A DNA stretch of 49,450 bases, taken from Bacilli bacterium (GTDB lineage: Bacteria > Bacillota_I > Bacilli_A > RFN20 > CAG-288). This document shows positions 33,245 to 43,468 of the stretch, in pieces (the first letter of the stretch is position 1; every line of letters begins with the position of its first letter). The stretch is from positions 1 to 49,450 of the forward strand of contig JALCRV010000014.1 in assembly GCA_022652945.1 (NCBI GenBank), in the 5' to 3' direction. The notes under the pieces are model-generated. The model was not told the origin of the DNA. It was given only the letters and a program-made list of their open reading frames with translations, and did not search any database. A program made the position numbers and the translations under genes.

Positions 33245-36200
33245 TGAGTATGAAACAACATCGCTTATCAAAAGGATTGATTATCGGCCTGATTGCTGGA
33301 GTGAACGCCATATCTCTAGTTATTTTCCAAGCGTACATGGTTTTCCAGACCCAAAATTCGATTGATAACGGGAAAATCCCTGGCACCATCGGTCTAAGAG
33401 AATATTTCGATTCCGGAGATGGCTCTTCAACGGATCCTTATGTCATCACTAGGCCAAGGCATTTTTACAACCTATCAAGACTTCAGGCCCTAGGCGCTTT
33501 CAATTCTCAAAAATATTTCCAACTTGGCAAGACGGCTGCAATCGACGGCACTAACCATTTTTACGCTGATGATATAAATGACACCTCTTCAGCTTATCTT
33601 GATCTTACAGATTACAGTCAGACCATCGTTTCTATCGGGTCTTCTTCTACTCCTTTCTTTGGCGTCTTCGACGGGCAAGGCTTTACGATTAAAGGTCTTT
33701 CGGTTACTAGTGACCCCGAGGATATCGGAGTCTTCGGTTATATCGCCCCCAATGGCAAGGTAAAGAATGTCAATTTTTCCAATCTCACAGTAAACGATAA
33801 TGGTTACGGTGACTTCCAAAGAGAGTTCTACGAGAAGAGCATCGAGAAAAACGATGACCTTCATCTTCTTTCTTATACGGCGGGAGGAACTAGCCTGGCT
33901 TTTTCATCCACGGCTGTTTCCACGACCGATTTAAGCGGGACTTTTAATTTGGATGCTACGGGGATGAGTTCAATTATTTCTTATGCCAATATTTCCTACG
34001 CTATCAGATCGACTAACCCGACGATTTTAGTTCTTTCTGATGATAAACAATCGATTTCTATCGATACAGCAGGGCTTATTGGAACTGAAGGGGCCAGAAC
34101 GGCTTTTTATAATACTTCCGGCAGTCAGGTCTCGACGAGAATTTACGCGACAGCCACGATGATCAAAAATAATATCCAGTACGCGAAGATTATCGGGACT
34201 TGGACTGTAACTTTCGATAATGTCATCTCCGGGACTACCCATACCATTACGATGAATGTGACGAGGGATCGTGATGCTTCCGGGAGCACCTATGAACACA
34301 ATACGAATATCGGCTTTATCTGCGGACACTGCGATGGCTCGATGACCGATGATTATGTTTATTGCGGAAGTCTTAATCTTAATAAGACTACCAGCGTCGG
34401 CGGGGTCACTTATGTCAATCAGGCCGCCGAGACTGAAATGGGATTAATCGGGGAAATCGGTATTAATATTGATAACAATATCTCACCAAAGATCAATTAC
34501 GACGATGCTGGTGATACGGGCATCATCAACTTTACTAATATTTATAAAGACATTATTAATCTTGATGATACCGAATGGGATTCCTCACAGATTTCTACCG
34601 GCAGCAATACGTACACTGTATTTGTCATTAAATACCGCAAAGCCACCAACCATTATGACTCCTTCCTTCGAAAGAGAGTCGCCTCCACTGCCGATCAGAC
34701 CATCAATGGCCAGGATGATACCACCGTTGCGGCTCAGACGCAGACGGGAACTATTGCTCCTGTTACCGATACGACAATCGCCGATGTCGCTGTCACCAAC
34801 GCTAAGAACTCTATCGATTTCCAAGGGCAGAAAATTATTAAAGAAGATGCGGATTATTCTCGAGGCCTTGGTATCTTTAAACTGAACACTTCCGCCACCG
34901 CTTATTCGGAAAGCGATTACGCTTCCGGCATGGGTGACTTTACGATTAAATACGATGCTAATAATGTCTACTCTAACGTCTATTATTCGACGGCGGAATT
35001 CAATGCTACCCTTAATTCTTCTTTAACGCCGCAACAGTATTACAATTCCTTAGGCGGGGATGTGACCAGTTGGAAACCTGATACCTTGGATAAGGATTTC
35101 CGTATTAACCAAGGGACTTTTCTTCCGACTTCCTCCTTCTCTTCGATTTTCCTTTCCAATGGAGACAGCCTGACCCATGCTTCTTCCGGGCTGCTTTCAT
35201 CTTCAAAATTCGAGAAGAATTTCAATTATCTGCTTAAACTTAATTTGGAAGATCTTTCTTCCGCTAACTCCGGCAGTTCAGATAATTACTTCTACAACAC
35301 CGCTAATGGGTTCTTAAGGGACTATTTTACTTATAAGCTTCGTGATAAGAACGGGGAAACAATCGATAAAAGCTCATCGGATTTCGGCTTGATGATTAAA
35401 GAAAAGAACGGCTCTTCCTTCTTGAATACCACCTCTTTTTCCTCTTATTTGGGCTTAAGCCAGCAGCAGGGTGGCGTCATCAATGCGATGACTGTCAGCG
35501 ATACCGATAGCGAAGGCAATACGCAGACAGTGACCGTTCCCACCAAGACTATTGAATTTTCCGTTAAGAATGAATTTGGGGCTAATATTACTTTGATTGC
35601 TTCTTCCGATTCCGCTGAGGAAAGCCATGTCTGTATTTACGATAAGGCCATCACAACCTTCACGGATTCTGGAACCGGTCCGAAGAATTCCACCGGCTTA
35701 TATCCGTCTTATGCGATGTATATCCCGGCTAATACCACCGATGATTCTAGCCAAGCGAAGATGCCTTATTACTTCACTTATGATAATTCTTCTCATAATG
35801 TCACTTCGGCTTTAGCCTCCAAGCTTACTAATCACAGCTCTGAGAATCGTCTTTACGCCCATACTTTCTTCCTTCCGCAAGGGAATTACTATATCGGTTC
35901 TCCCGATGGCAATGAGAAGATTTATTATATGGCAGTCCAAGGCCAGAACGGTTTAGGTAACTTAGGTGGCAAGAAACAGATCTTCTCCGATAACGACGTC
36001 ATTTCTAACGTGGATTTTCTGCTTGATGATCCGGTTACTTCCGCGTTGAACAGGGCTTATGTCGACTTCCAAGCCTCATTCGATGCTTTACCTAACACGC
36101 TTACCGCTTCGATAAACGCTCAGACTTTGTCCTTAAGCTTTACGACGTCTTCGACTGCTTATTCATATTTGGTCTATAACTATTCTAAGGATATCAAGAC

Positions 36201-36273
36201 TAACGATAACGTGTACGTCAACGGCACTAGTTACAACAAGACTTATATAAAGTCAGCTAACTGGGTTGGTTAA
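33244..36273 (+). CDS. large surface protein with GLUG-like repeat segment
   Basis: I place the start at ATG 33244, which overlaps the previous stop in TGATG, not at the TTG three bases earlier; ATG 33250 is also possible. The product has about 1009 residues. It has an N-terminal hydrophobic anchor (LIIGLIAGVNAISLVIFQAYMVF), then TRPRHFYNLSRLQALG and a GLUG-like unit at about residues 130-185 (FFGVFDGQGFTIKGLSV, DIGVFGYIAPNGKVKNV). The rest is Ser/Thr/Asn/Tyr-rich with low charge, as in extracellular beta proteins. No sortase signal is seen. It is probably held at the membrane by its N-terminus and made together with its neighbours. Its function is not known; adhesion or matrix is inferred from context. 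Confidence 0.8.
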   Translation: MSMKQHRLSKGLIIGLIAGVNAISLVIFQAYMVFQTQNSIDNGKIPGTIGLREYFDSGDGSSTDPYVITRPRHFYNLSRLQALGAFNSQKYFQLGKTAAIDGTNHFYADDINDTSSAYLDLTDYSQTIVSIGSSSTPFFGVFDGQGFTIKGLSVTSDPEDIGVFGYIAPNGKVKNVNFSNLTVNDNGYGDFQREFYEKSIEKNDDLHLLSYTAGGTSLAFSSTAVSTTDLSGTFNLDATGMSSIISYANISYAIRSTNPTILVLSDDKQSISIDTAGLIGTEGARTAFYNTSGSQVSTRIYATATMIKNNIQYAKIIGTWTVTFDNVISGTTHTITMNVTRDRDASGSTYEHNTNIGFICGHCDGSMTDDYVYCGSLNLNKTTSVGGVTYVNQAAETEMGLIGEIGINIDNNISPKINYDDAGDTGIINFTNIYKDIINLDDTEWDSSQISTGSNTYTVFVIKYRKATNHYDSFLRKRVASTADQTINGQDDTTVAAQTQTGTIAPVTDTTIADVAVTNAKNSIDFQGQKIIKEDADYSRGLGIFKLNTSATAYSESDYASGMGDFTIKYDANNVYSNVYYSTAEFNATLNSSLTPQQYYNSLGGDVTSWKPDTLDKDFRINQGTFLPTSSFSSIFLSNGDSLTHASSGLLSSSKFEKNFNYLLKLNLEDLSSANSGSSDNYFYNTANGFLRDYFTYKLRDKNGETIDKSSSDFGLMIKEKNGSSFLNTTSFSSYLGLSQQQGGVINAMTVSDTDSEGNTQTVTVPTKTIEFSVKNEFGANITLIASSDSAEESHVCIYDKAITTFTDSGTGPKNSTGLYPSYAMYIPANTTDDSSQAKMPYYFTYDNSSHNVTSALASKLTNHSSENRLYAHTFFLPQGNYYIGSPDGNEKIYYMAVQGQNGLGNLGGKKQIFSDNDVISNVDFLLDDPVTSALNRAYVDFQASFDALPNTLTASINAQTLSLSFTTSSTAYSYLVYNYSKDIKTNDNVYVNGTSYNKTYIKSANWVG

Positions 36274-36283
36274 AGGAGGGGTT

Positions 36284-39200
36284 ATGGAAAAGAAAACGAA
36301 GAAGACAATCGGTATCATCGCTTTATCCTCTTTAGCCTGCGCTTTAATCGGCGGGATTATTTTCGCTTTGCGTCCGAGTGATAAAAAGACCGCTCCTTCT
36401 GTTTCAATCGATGATCAGTACCAGAGATTATTCGAGGGGAGAGAAGTCAAAAAAGCTAATAGTTTCGGGACGGAAGGGACTGACTATACCAGCGATTTAG
36501 TTTACCGTGTTAACGATACGACTTTACAAGCGGCGGTCTCGAAGACTGCCTCGGATGATACTTCGATTGTCATTCCTTATTCTTATTCCGATGGGACGAA
36601 GACTTATACGGTTACCGCTATCGATTATTCGGGGTTTGCTAATTGCCCCAATTTGACCTCGGTGACTTTCCAGACCTATAACGGGCAGTCGGGGGCGGCT
36701 AATATCACTTTGATGGATGCTCAATGTTTCGCTTCCTGCCCGAATTTAGTTAAGTTCAATTCTACAGTCCAAGGGCGTTTCACGATTCCTTCACAAATTA
36801 CCGCTATCCATTCGGCTTCCTTTATGAACTGCCAGTCGATGACGAGTTTAGTCGTCGATAAGACTGCGAATAATCTGGCCTCGATTGGGGATAATGCCTT
36901 TAACGGGTGTATCGCGTGGAATACTTCTTTATCTTTAAATAAGCATACCGCTGGCTTTACCATCGGGGAAGCGGCGTTTGCTAACTGCGTCAAATTGCCG
37001 CAGGCGATGTTGAGAACCGGTGTCACTTCCATCGGAGCTTACGCTTTTTATAATGATACTTCCTTGAAATTGGTCGGCATTCCTTCGACCTGCACCACGA
37101 TTGGAATCGAAGCCTTTAGAAGATGCGAATCGGCAACTGCCTACATCGGCTCTCCTTACCGCTATCAATCCGGTTGGCCTAATCAAGGCAGCCACGCTAC
37201 TGATGCAAATGATGAAATGACCGATTACACTTCTACTCAAATGACCGGCGGGACCTGCGTCGAAGGTGATTGGAATTACGCGAATGCTCAACATGCGATC
37301 AAAATCATCGTCAACAAGGATGATATTTCCATTTCGCCTGATTCGAACTTTATTTATTCGCTTACCCCGTATTCGATTACCGTGGGGAGCGTCACGAAGA
37401 CTTTATTCAGAATCACGATTATTCAGTATATCGGCACGGGTTCAGCTAGTTTAGTTGTGCCGGATAGCTGGGATATCGATGCCGGTGATTCGCTTTCCTG
37501 GCTTAATGATGCTGATGGTAACCCTGTGGGAGTCGTGACCGAAATCGCTTCGAATGCCTTCAACACGACGGAGCTCACTTCCTTGACTCTGCCTTCGACC
37601 ATGGAAAAAATCGACTCCTACGCCTTTAACGGTTCGACCGCTATTTCCTCTTTGACTCTAAGTGAAACTTACGACTCAACTAACGATGTCTTCACGAGCT
37701 TTTTAGCCTCCTATATCGATGGGACTTTAACTAATATTCCTGTCGGAACCTACGCGGTTGGGGCCACGGCTGGCAGCGATAATGATTTTGCTTTAACTGG
37801 TTTAGTGACAATTTCCGATTATGCTTTCGCTAATTCTTGTCAAGCTTTGACTAGCTTAGTAATCCCTCATACTGTCCAGACCATCGGAGTTGGGGCTTTT
37901 GCCGGATACGTGAATTCCATTTACAGTTCCGGTCTGCCTTACTTACGAACACTTTCTTTCAACATGTTCAAAAACCGCTCGTCATTCCTGATGAGAATCG
38001 GGGCTTATGCCTTCTATAAGATGGGCGAAAGCCTGGATGCGGCTTACTATGGAAAATGTGATCTTTTGTTACCAAAGACGATGGCAGGGACGAGCAGTGA
38101 CAACTACATTATCGGAGAATATGCTTTCTTCGATTCTTTGAACCTTGGCACTTTGGTGATGGGAGAGTTATCTAAATCTTCGACTACGACGGCGGGATAC
38201 ACGCATAATAACCTGCTCACTAATGTCTTTAATTACTGCTCCTATCTGAAATGGGCTTATTTAGGTAATGGGATTTATCAAGTCGGTAACTCGGCTTTTG
38301 CTAACTGCACGAGCATGGATTGGCTTTATATCGCTGGCACGGTTGGTTCTTCTGCTTCCAGAGTTGACTCTTCCGTCATCACTGGCAATCTCCACTGTGT
38401 CGTTTACTGTGGAGCCAGCGGCACCAATTTATCGAGTAAGTTTTCGCTAGGTGATCAAGTGATTTATTCCGGAAGTGATGATAAGCAACATTCAAAATCC
38501 AATAAATTTACTTATGCTCCCGTCTACTATGGCATCTACGGGATGAAAGGCATTACCGATGTCACTACCTGGGGTGCTTATTATATTTATACTTATGACG
38601 GTAATCTCGACACGCCTAATGAAGGGGTCCAGATGTATTACACCACCAATGCCAATGCTTGGACTTTGACAAAGGGTCTTTCGTATGCGGGTTCAATCAC
38701 ATCGGATGTCAGCGGATTAGGGCACAATATCACCATCATCGGTGCTAAGTCATTTTACCGAGTGACGAATATTACAGGCTTAGTCGTAACTAATACCGTG
38801 ACAACGATTCAAGAATATGCTTTCTGCTACGCCACCAACTTTGCCACCTTCGGCATTTCCGGCTCTTTAACTACTTGTCCGGTTACTTTAACGACGATTG
38901 CTCAATATGCGTTTACTTTCTCAGGTCTTACCGCATTGACTATCGATGCGGCAATCACCACCTTGGGGACTTCGACTGATATAGGGAATTGTTTCTTCGG
39001 TTGTCTCTCCTTGAATGATCTAAATATCAATACGGCTTCTGGCCAGGCCAGCAATGCTACCTTCTATTGTGACAATGATTCAACAATCGGTGCTTTATAC
39101 ACCACCTCTGATGGTACTTCATTTAATTTATGCATCATCACCGGTTCCGCTACCGGGCATAATAGCGGCAGTACAGCGGAAGGGACCTATACTATAAAAA

Positions 39201-41260
39201 GCGGTACCCTGGTAATTAACTCCTACTGTGTTTTGACTTGTCGCTTAAGTGCAATTATCATTCCTTCTTCGGTGACGACGATTTCTGATTATGCCTTCCA
39301 TATGTTCACCCTTGATCCGGGTGGTCCGACGACAAACGGGGCTAATTGCAACGCGATTATGACTCCGACTTTGACTTCGATTACTTTCGCTGATAAGACC
39401 ACTTCTAATTGTAATTCGATTGGAATTGGTGCTTTTGCTTACCAGACCGCTCTGACCACCCTTGAACTGCCTGATAAACCGGGGAGCACGGTCGTCTTAA
39501 AAGACTACGCTTTCCGTTGCTGTGCTTATCTGCCTTCGTTAACGTTCCCGACTAACGCTAGAATCGATAATGAAACCACCGACACTGATAATTACTATAA
39601 ACTTTCCGGCTATCAGTTCGACCGTTGCTACCGGTTGCAGACCGTGACCATTCCTTCCTCCATTAACTATCTGGGCCGAACGGTTTTCTGGGGCTGTGAT
39701 TTACTGGAAACTGTCAATTGGACTAACATTAAATACATCGATCAGGAGGCATTCTTAGGTTGCCCGAGCCTGGCGACGATTCCGGCCTTTTCGGCCTCTT
39801 TAACATATATAGGCTATAGGGCTTTCTATAACGATACTAAATTAGCGGCTGTAGACTTCTCCGCCTGCACCAGTTTAGCTACGATCGGCTCCGAGGCTTT
39901 CTCGGGCTGCTCGACTTTGGCGAGCCTAGATTTATCTAACTGCACATCCTTAACCGGCGCTACTTCCATTGGAACCACCGCTTTCAATGGATGCAGCGGG
40001 CTAACAAGCGTAACCTATGCCCCTAACGTCACTGCGGTCAATGACAATGTGTTTAAAGGCTGCACGTCTTTAGTGACTTTCACCGGCTCGAGCAATCTAA
40101 CTGCTATCAACACCTCCGCTTTTGAAAATGACAGTAAAATGACAACGGTAAACAGCATCAGCAATGTAAGTTCAATCGGCAACTACGCTTTTAAGAACTG
40201 CACTGTCTTAGCGACTCTTAATAGTGTCAGCAATGTGGAGACAATCGGGACTGAGGCCTTTAATGCTTGCCGTGGGTTAACTAGTTTAACTGACTTCACA
40301 AGTCTGGTATCGATCGGAAGCAGTGCATTTAATAATTGCAGCAATCTGACTCTCTTTGCTTTCCCGACTTCTTTAACGACAATCGATTCTTCCGCTTTCC
40401 AAAACTGCACTAGCTTAGTCGAGACTACTCTTAACAGCAGTAAGCTTGTTATTCCTAATTCTGTGACTTCCATCGGTGCCTCAGCTTTCTATAATTGCCA
40501 GTCTTTGCTAGATGTCCAGTATAGCAGCGGACTGACTTCGATTCCGGATAGCTGCTTCTACACTGATAAAAAGATGACGACGTTCCGCTTTAACTCGACT
40601 TCTATTACTTCTATTGGCGCCCAGGCTTTCCAAGGCTGCTCAGTCCTCGCTAATAATACGGGTTCTGGTACTGTTTTCACTCTCCCTAATTCGGTGACTT
40701 CGATCGGGACTAAATGTTTCAACGGCTGCAGCGCCTTTATTACTGTTAACATCGGCTCCACGGCTGGAGGTTCTCAGTTAGGAGGAATTCCTAGTAATGC
40801 TTTCCAAGGTTGCAACAAGATGACCACCTTCATTTTCAATACGGGGTCTTCTTATATGACAACGATTGGCACTTATGCCTTCGGTGGCTGTTATGCCTTA
40901 ACTAATTCCGGGACTTCAAAGCTGAGCTCGGGAGCGGTTTGCTTCTCTTTGCCTGATTCAGTTACGACCATCGCTGAATATGCCTTCAATAATTGCACCA
41001 ACATTCTGAATTTCTATTTCGGCAGCGGCATCGCTTCCTTAGGCCAAAAGATCATTGGCAATAATACCAAAGTCACGATTTATATCAACCGCTCTTACGG
41101 CCAAGTCACTTCGTATATGAACTCGGCGGCCTTCAACACGCTTTGGTATAATGCCAGACCTTATTATTGCTCCTCGAATAGCGGCAATAAGCCGACCGGT
41201 TGCAGCGGTTATTATGCCACTAATGCTAGCGGTCTTATTACTGGCACGACGGCAGGGTAG
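36284..41260 (+). CDS. giant BspA-type leucine-rich-repeat (LRR_5) surface protein
   Basis: AAAGGAGGGG stands directly before ATG 36284; an in-frame TTG at 36266 would put that site within the gene, so it was not used. The product has 1658 residues. A hydrophobic anchor lies at about residues 8-31 (IGIIALSSLACALIGGIIFAL). Most of the remainder is built from LRR_5 repeats of the form LTSIGxxAFxNCxxLTSVxxP, which become very regular after about residue 1180. BspA-like proteins bind fibronectin, fibrinogen or other cells and are common in gut and oral bacteria. The last 50 residues are repeat-free (YYCSSNSGNKPTGCSGYY). No LPxTG motif is visible. It is the last gene of the operon. Confidence 0.92.
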   Translation: MEKKTKKTIGIIALSSLACALIGGIIFALRPSDKKTAPSVSIDDQYQRLFEGREVKKANSFGTEGTDYTSDLVYRVNDTTLQAAVSKTASDDTSIVIPYSYSDGTKTYTVTAIDYSGFANCPNLTSVTFQTYNGQSGAANITLMDAQCFASCPNLVKFNSTVQGRFTIPSQITAIHSASFMNCQSMTSLVVDKTANNLASIGDNAFNGCIAWNTSLSLNKHTAGFTIGEAAFANCVKLPQAMLRTGVTSIGAYAFYNDTSLKLVGIPSTCTTIGIEAFRRCESATAYIGSPYRYQSGWPNQGSHATDANDEMTDYTSTQMTGGTCVEGDWNYANAQHAIKIIVNKDDISISPDSNFIYSLTPYSITVGSVTKTLFRITIIQYIGTGSASLVVPDSWDIDAGDSLSWLNDADGNPVGVVTEIASNAFNTTELTSLTLPSTMEKIDSYAFNGSTAISSLTLSETYDSTNDVFTSFLASYIDGTLTNIPVGTYAVGATAGSDNDFALTGLVTISDYAFANSCQALTSLVIPHTVQTIGVGAFAGYVNSIYSSGLPYLRTLSFNMFKNRSSFLMRIGAYAFYKMGESLDAAYYGKCDLLLPKTMAGTSSDNYIIGEYAFFDSLNLGTLVMGELSKSSTTTAGYTHNNLLTNVFNYCSYLKWAYLGNGIYQVGNSAFANCTSMDWLYIAGTVGSSASRVDSSVITGNLHCVVYCGASGTNLSSKFSLGDQVIYSGSDDKQHSKSNKFTYAPVYYGIYGMKGITDVTTWGAYYIYTYDGNLDTPNEGVQMYYTTNANAWTLTKGLSYAGSITSDVSGLGHNITIIGAKSFYRVTNITGLVVTNTVTTIQEYAFCYATNFATFGISGSLTTCPVTLTTIAQYAFTFSGLTALTIDAAITTLGTSTDIGNCFFGCLSLNDLNINTASGQASNATFYCDNDSTIGALYTTSDGTSFNLCIITGSATGHNSGSTAEGTYTIKSGTLVINSYCVLTCRLSAIIIPSSVTTISDYAFHMFTLDPGGPTTNGANCNAIMTPTLTSITFADKTTSNCNSIGIGAFAYQTALTTLELPDKPGSTVVLKDYAFRCCAYLPSLTFPTNARIDNETTDTDNYYKLSGYQFDRCYRLQTVTIPSSINYLGRTVFWGCDLLETVNWTNIKYIDQEAFLGCPSLATIPAFSASLTYIGYRAFYNDTKLAAVDFSACTSLATIGSEAFSGCSTLASLDLSNCTSLTGATSIGTTAFNGCSGLTSVTYAPNVTAVNDNVFKGCTSLVTFTGSSNLTAINTSAFENDSKMTTVNSISNVSSIGNYAFKNCTVLATLNSVSNVETIGTEAFNACRGLTSLTDFTSLVSIGSSAFNNCSNLTLFAFPTSLTTIDSSAFQNCTSLVETTLNSSKLVIPNSVTSIGASAFYNCQSLLDVQYSSGLTSIPDSCFYTDKKMTTFRFNSTSITSIGAQAFQGCSVLANNTGSGTVFTLPNSVTSIGTKCFNGCSAFITVNIGSTAGGSQLGGIPSNAFQGCNKMTTFIFNTGSSYMTTIGTYAFGGCYALTNSGTSKLSSGAVCFSLPDSVTTIAEYAFNNCTNILNFYFGSGIASLGQKIIGNNTKVTIYINRSYGQVTSYMNSAAFNTLWYNARPYYCSSNSGNKPTGCSGYYATNASGLITGTTAG

Positions 41261-41288
41261 AGAAAAGAGTAAAACCCATCAGCAATCA

Positions 41289-41324
41289 GAGCACCTTTTA
41301 ATGAGAAAGGTGCTCTTTATTTTA
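41289..41324 (+). terminator. intrinsic terminator of the surface-protein operon
   Basis: GAGCACCTTT and AAAGGTGCTC form a 10-bp stem, followed by TTTATTTTA, 28 bases after the stop codon. Confidence 0.85.
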
Positions 41325-41466
41325 TTGAAGTAATCTTTAAGAAACTTTTGTCTTAATCTTTTTACTAGACTTGTAATCCCATCAGAGGAAACCAAAGATG
41401 AAAATATGAATCATCGCTTATGATCATTCGAACAGGGAACATGTTGTCCTTATTATATTCTCCCGA

Positions 41467-41495
41467 TTGAAAAAGAGGCCTTAAATTGTTATTAT
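41467..41495 (+). promoter_or_regulatory. promoter of tRNA-Leu(TAG)
   Basis: TTGAAA (41467-41472) and TATTAT (41490-41495) are 17 bases apart, nine bases upstream of the tRNA. Confidence 0.6.
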
Positions 41496-41504
41496 CTTCC
41501 TTGC

Positions 41505-41587
41505 GGGGCTATGGCGGAACTGGTAGACGCGTCAGACTTAGGATCTGATGGTAACACATAGGAGTTCGAGTCTCCTTAGCCCCACCA
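41505..41587 (+). tRNA. tRNA-Leu (anticodon TAG), CCA encoded; integration target
   Basis: Acceptor GGGGCTA pairs with TAGCCCC. The anticodon arm TCAGA-CTTAGGA-TCTGA gives anticodon TAG, with a long class II variable arm and T-arm AGGAGTTCGAGTCTCCT, then A-CCA. The gene is complete. Its 3' part is repeated at 49111-49168. Confidence 0.95.
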
Positions 41588-41591
41588 TTAA
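41534..41591 (+). repeat. attachment-site repeat, left copy (3' end of tRNA-Leu)
   Basis: From AGACTTAGGATCTGATGG to CCCCACCATTAA, this is the left copy of a 58-nt direct repeat. It covers the anticodon arm through the CCA end plus four bases. Confidence 0.8.
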
Positions 41592-41895
41592 AATATTAGG
41601 CTCGGTGAAAGCCGGGTCTTTTTAAGTTTGGGAGATTGATGTGCCCGAGTGCGTGCTGAGTTAGGGAGTACCTTATGCTTTAAGGCGGACTCTTTTGAAA
41701 TATTAGAATGAGATTTATGAAGAAAGTTGTCTACCTTTTTTTCTTTTACTTGGATTTTTCATTTTTCTTTAAGAAATAACGAAGAAAATATAAAACATAG
41801 TGCGAAGAAAAACAAAAGCAAAATGCGAAGAAAAAGCAAAGCTAATCATTGATAAATAGCCAAATGGCAGTTATAATAATATCAAGGAGTAACCA
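41588..41895. other. intergenic region after tRNA-Leu(TAG)
   Basis: About 300 bases with no plausible gene. GGCTCGGTGAAAGCCGGGTCTTTTT just after the tRNA may be its terminator (41600-41625). The right side is very A-rich before the AAGGAG site of the DUF4143 ATPase gene. Confidence 0.45.
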
Positions 41896-43176
41896 ATGGA
41901 TTACAAAAAGAGGATTATTGACCAAGATTTGGATCTGAGAACACAGGGCTTCGGTGCAATCCAACTCGTCGGCCCTAAAGGATGCGGAAAAACGAGAACG
42001 GCGAAAGAGAGATGTCGTTCTGTCATTGCTTTTCAGGATGAAGATCGACGTGACTCCTATCTCAAATTGGCATCCAGCGAGCCGTCCGCCTTCTTTGCTT
42101 TCCCAAAACCTATTCTTTTCGATGAATGGCAGGATGCACCGAAGATTTGGGGTGCCGTCCGTCAATCTTGCGACGATAATGAGGATGAACATGGTGCTTA
42201 TTTCCTAACAGGGTCGACCTCAAAAAAGGTGGTTACGCCCCATACGGGCACCCAACGTATTTCGACAGTTGAGATGCAGCCGATGTCACTTTTTGAAACT
42301 GATGAAAGCAACGGATCAATTTCTTTAAGAAAGCTTTTTGCTGGAGAGGAGAGCGTTGCTGGCAAAGAGAGCCAACTTACAGTTTCAGAGCTTTTCTATG
42401 CTGCCTCTAGAGGTGGCTGGCCAAAGACACTTTCAATCTCCAATCCCTCAGCCAAACTATTGATTGCTAAGGATGCCTATAAGCAGATATACAATAAAGA
42501 TATTTCATCAATTGATGGTGTCGAACGAAACCCTGAGATTACAAAGGCGATTTTGAAATCATATGCCCGAAACATCGGAACTCTCTGTAAGAAGAACATT
42601 CTCTATCAGGATGCTGCGAGTTATTATTCTCTCTCGGAGCCGACTTTCGATGACTATGTCGAGAAACTAAAAGAACTTTTTGTTATAAAAGATGTCGATG
42701 CCTGGTGTCCGCAGATTCGAAGTGAAAAATCTTTGCGGGCTCCTAAAAAGCATTTGTTTGTCGACTCTTCCATCGCCATTGCTGCTTTGGGCCTTTCGCC
42801 AGATTATTTTCTTCACGATTTCGATCTCTTCGGACATATTTTTGAATCACTTGTTTTTCGCGACATGCTGGTTTATTCTTCGGCAATGGGTGGGTCTTTC
42901 GAGCATTATCACGATCGCTTTAATTTGGAAGTGGACGGGGTGCTTCATCTTGAAGATGGCCGTTATGCTTTGACGGAAATTAAACTTGGGTCACGTGAAA
43001 TTGAAGATGGGGTCAATAATCTGCTCACCTTAAAAGGGTTGATTCAGAAAGCCAACACTGAAAATAAAAGCCTAACGATTCGAGAACCGGATTTGCTTTT
43101 GGTCATAACCGGAGGAAAAATTGCCTATGAAGATAGAGGAGTAAAAATTATTCCAATTGGTTGTCTGAAAGATTGA
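41896..43176 (+). CDS. AAA_14/DUF4143 family ATPase
   Basis: The 426-residue protein has Walker A GPKGCGKT (residues 26-33), a Walker B-like PILFDEWQ, and a sensor segment FLTGSTS. A C-terminal DUF4143 domain follows (VYSSAMGGSFEHYHDR, YALTEIKLGS) with the Asp/Glu-Lys pattern of a PD-(D/E)XK-like fold. This is a very common archaeal/bacterial family of unknown biochemical role, often found in variable regions. It is the first gene inside the tRNA-bounded island and has a good AAGGAG site. Confidence 0.85.
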   Translation: MDYKKRIIDQDLDLRTQGFGAIQLVGPKGCGKTRTAKERCRSVIAFQDEDRRDSYLKLASSEPSAFFAFPKPILFDEWQDAPKIWGAVRQSCDDNEDEHGAYFLTGSTSKKVVTPHTGTQRISTVEMQPMSLFETDESNGSISLRKLFAGEESVAGKESQLTVSELFYAASRGGWPKTLSISNPSAKLLIAKDAYKQIYNKDISSIDGVERNPEITKAILKSYARNIGTLCKKNILYQDAASYYSLSEPTFDDYVEKLKELFVIKDVDAWCPQIRSEKSLRAPKKHLFVDSSIAIAALGLSPDYFLHDFDLFGHIFESLVFRDMLVYSSAMGGSFEHYHDRFNLEVDGVLHLEDGRYALTEIKLGSREIEDGVNNLLTLKGLIQKANTENKSLTIREPDLLLVITGGKIAYEDRGVKIIPIGCLKD

Positions 43177-43270
43177 TGGTTAGATTCATTTCCAAATTGG
43201 CACATTACTATTAAACAAATTGTATTGGTTTTTTGTCCATTCGTCCTATATTAGACATAGTGAAAAGAAA

Positions 43271-43390
43271 GCTGTTCTCAATGATGGAATTCCGCCCATC
43301 AGGTAGGCCGTTCCGAGGCGTTCAAAAGGCTTCGTTCTTGGGAAGCGGACTTGTCCGCATTCCGTCCGCAAAACACCGGAAAAAGGGATT
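43271..43390 (+). repeat. dispersed repeat with internal hairpin, copy 1
   Basis: This segment matches 48862-48992 over nearly its whole length. The closest part runs from ATTCCGCCCATCAGGTAGG through GGAAGCGGACTTGTCCGC to AAAACACCGGAAAA. It contains the perfect hairpin GCGGAC-TT-GTCCGC. The second copy has about 11 extra bases near the GTCCGC region. Both strands stay open in several frames, but no protein family is recognised. Confidence 0.8.
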
Positions 43391-43468
43391 TTTTCCTCGT
43401 TCGAGATGTTCAGTACAGATTCGCAGTAGGATGGAAAATTCATAATATTTTTAAATGGGAGTGGTATT

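Noticed and set aside
36284-41260. CRISPR-like or tandem DNA repeats in the LRR gene
   Set aside because: The periodicity is due to leucine-rich repeats at the protein level; the DNA units are not identical and there are no spacers.
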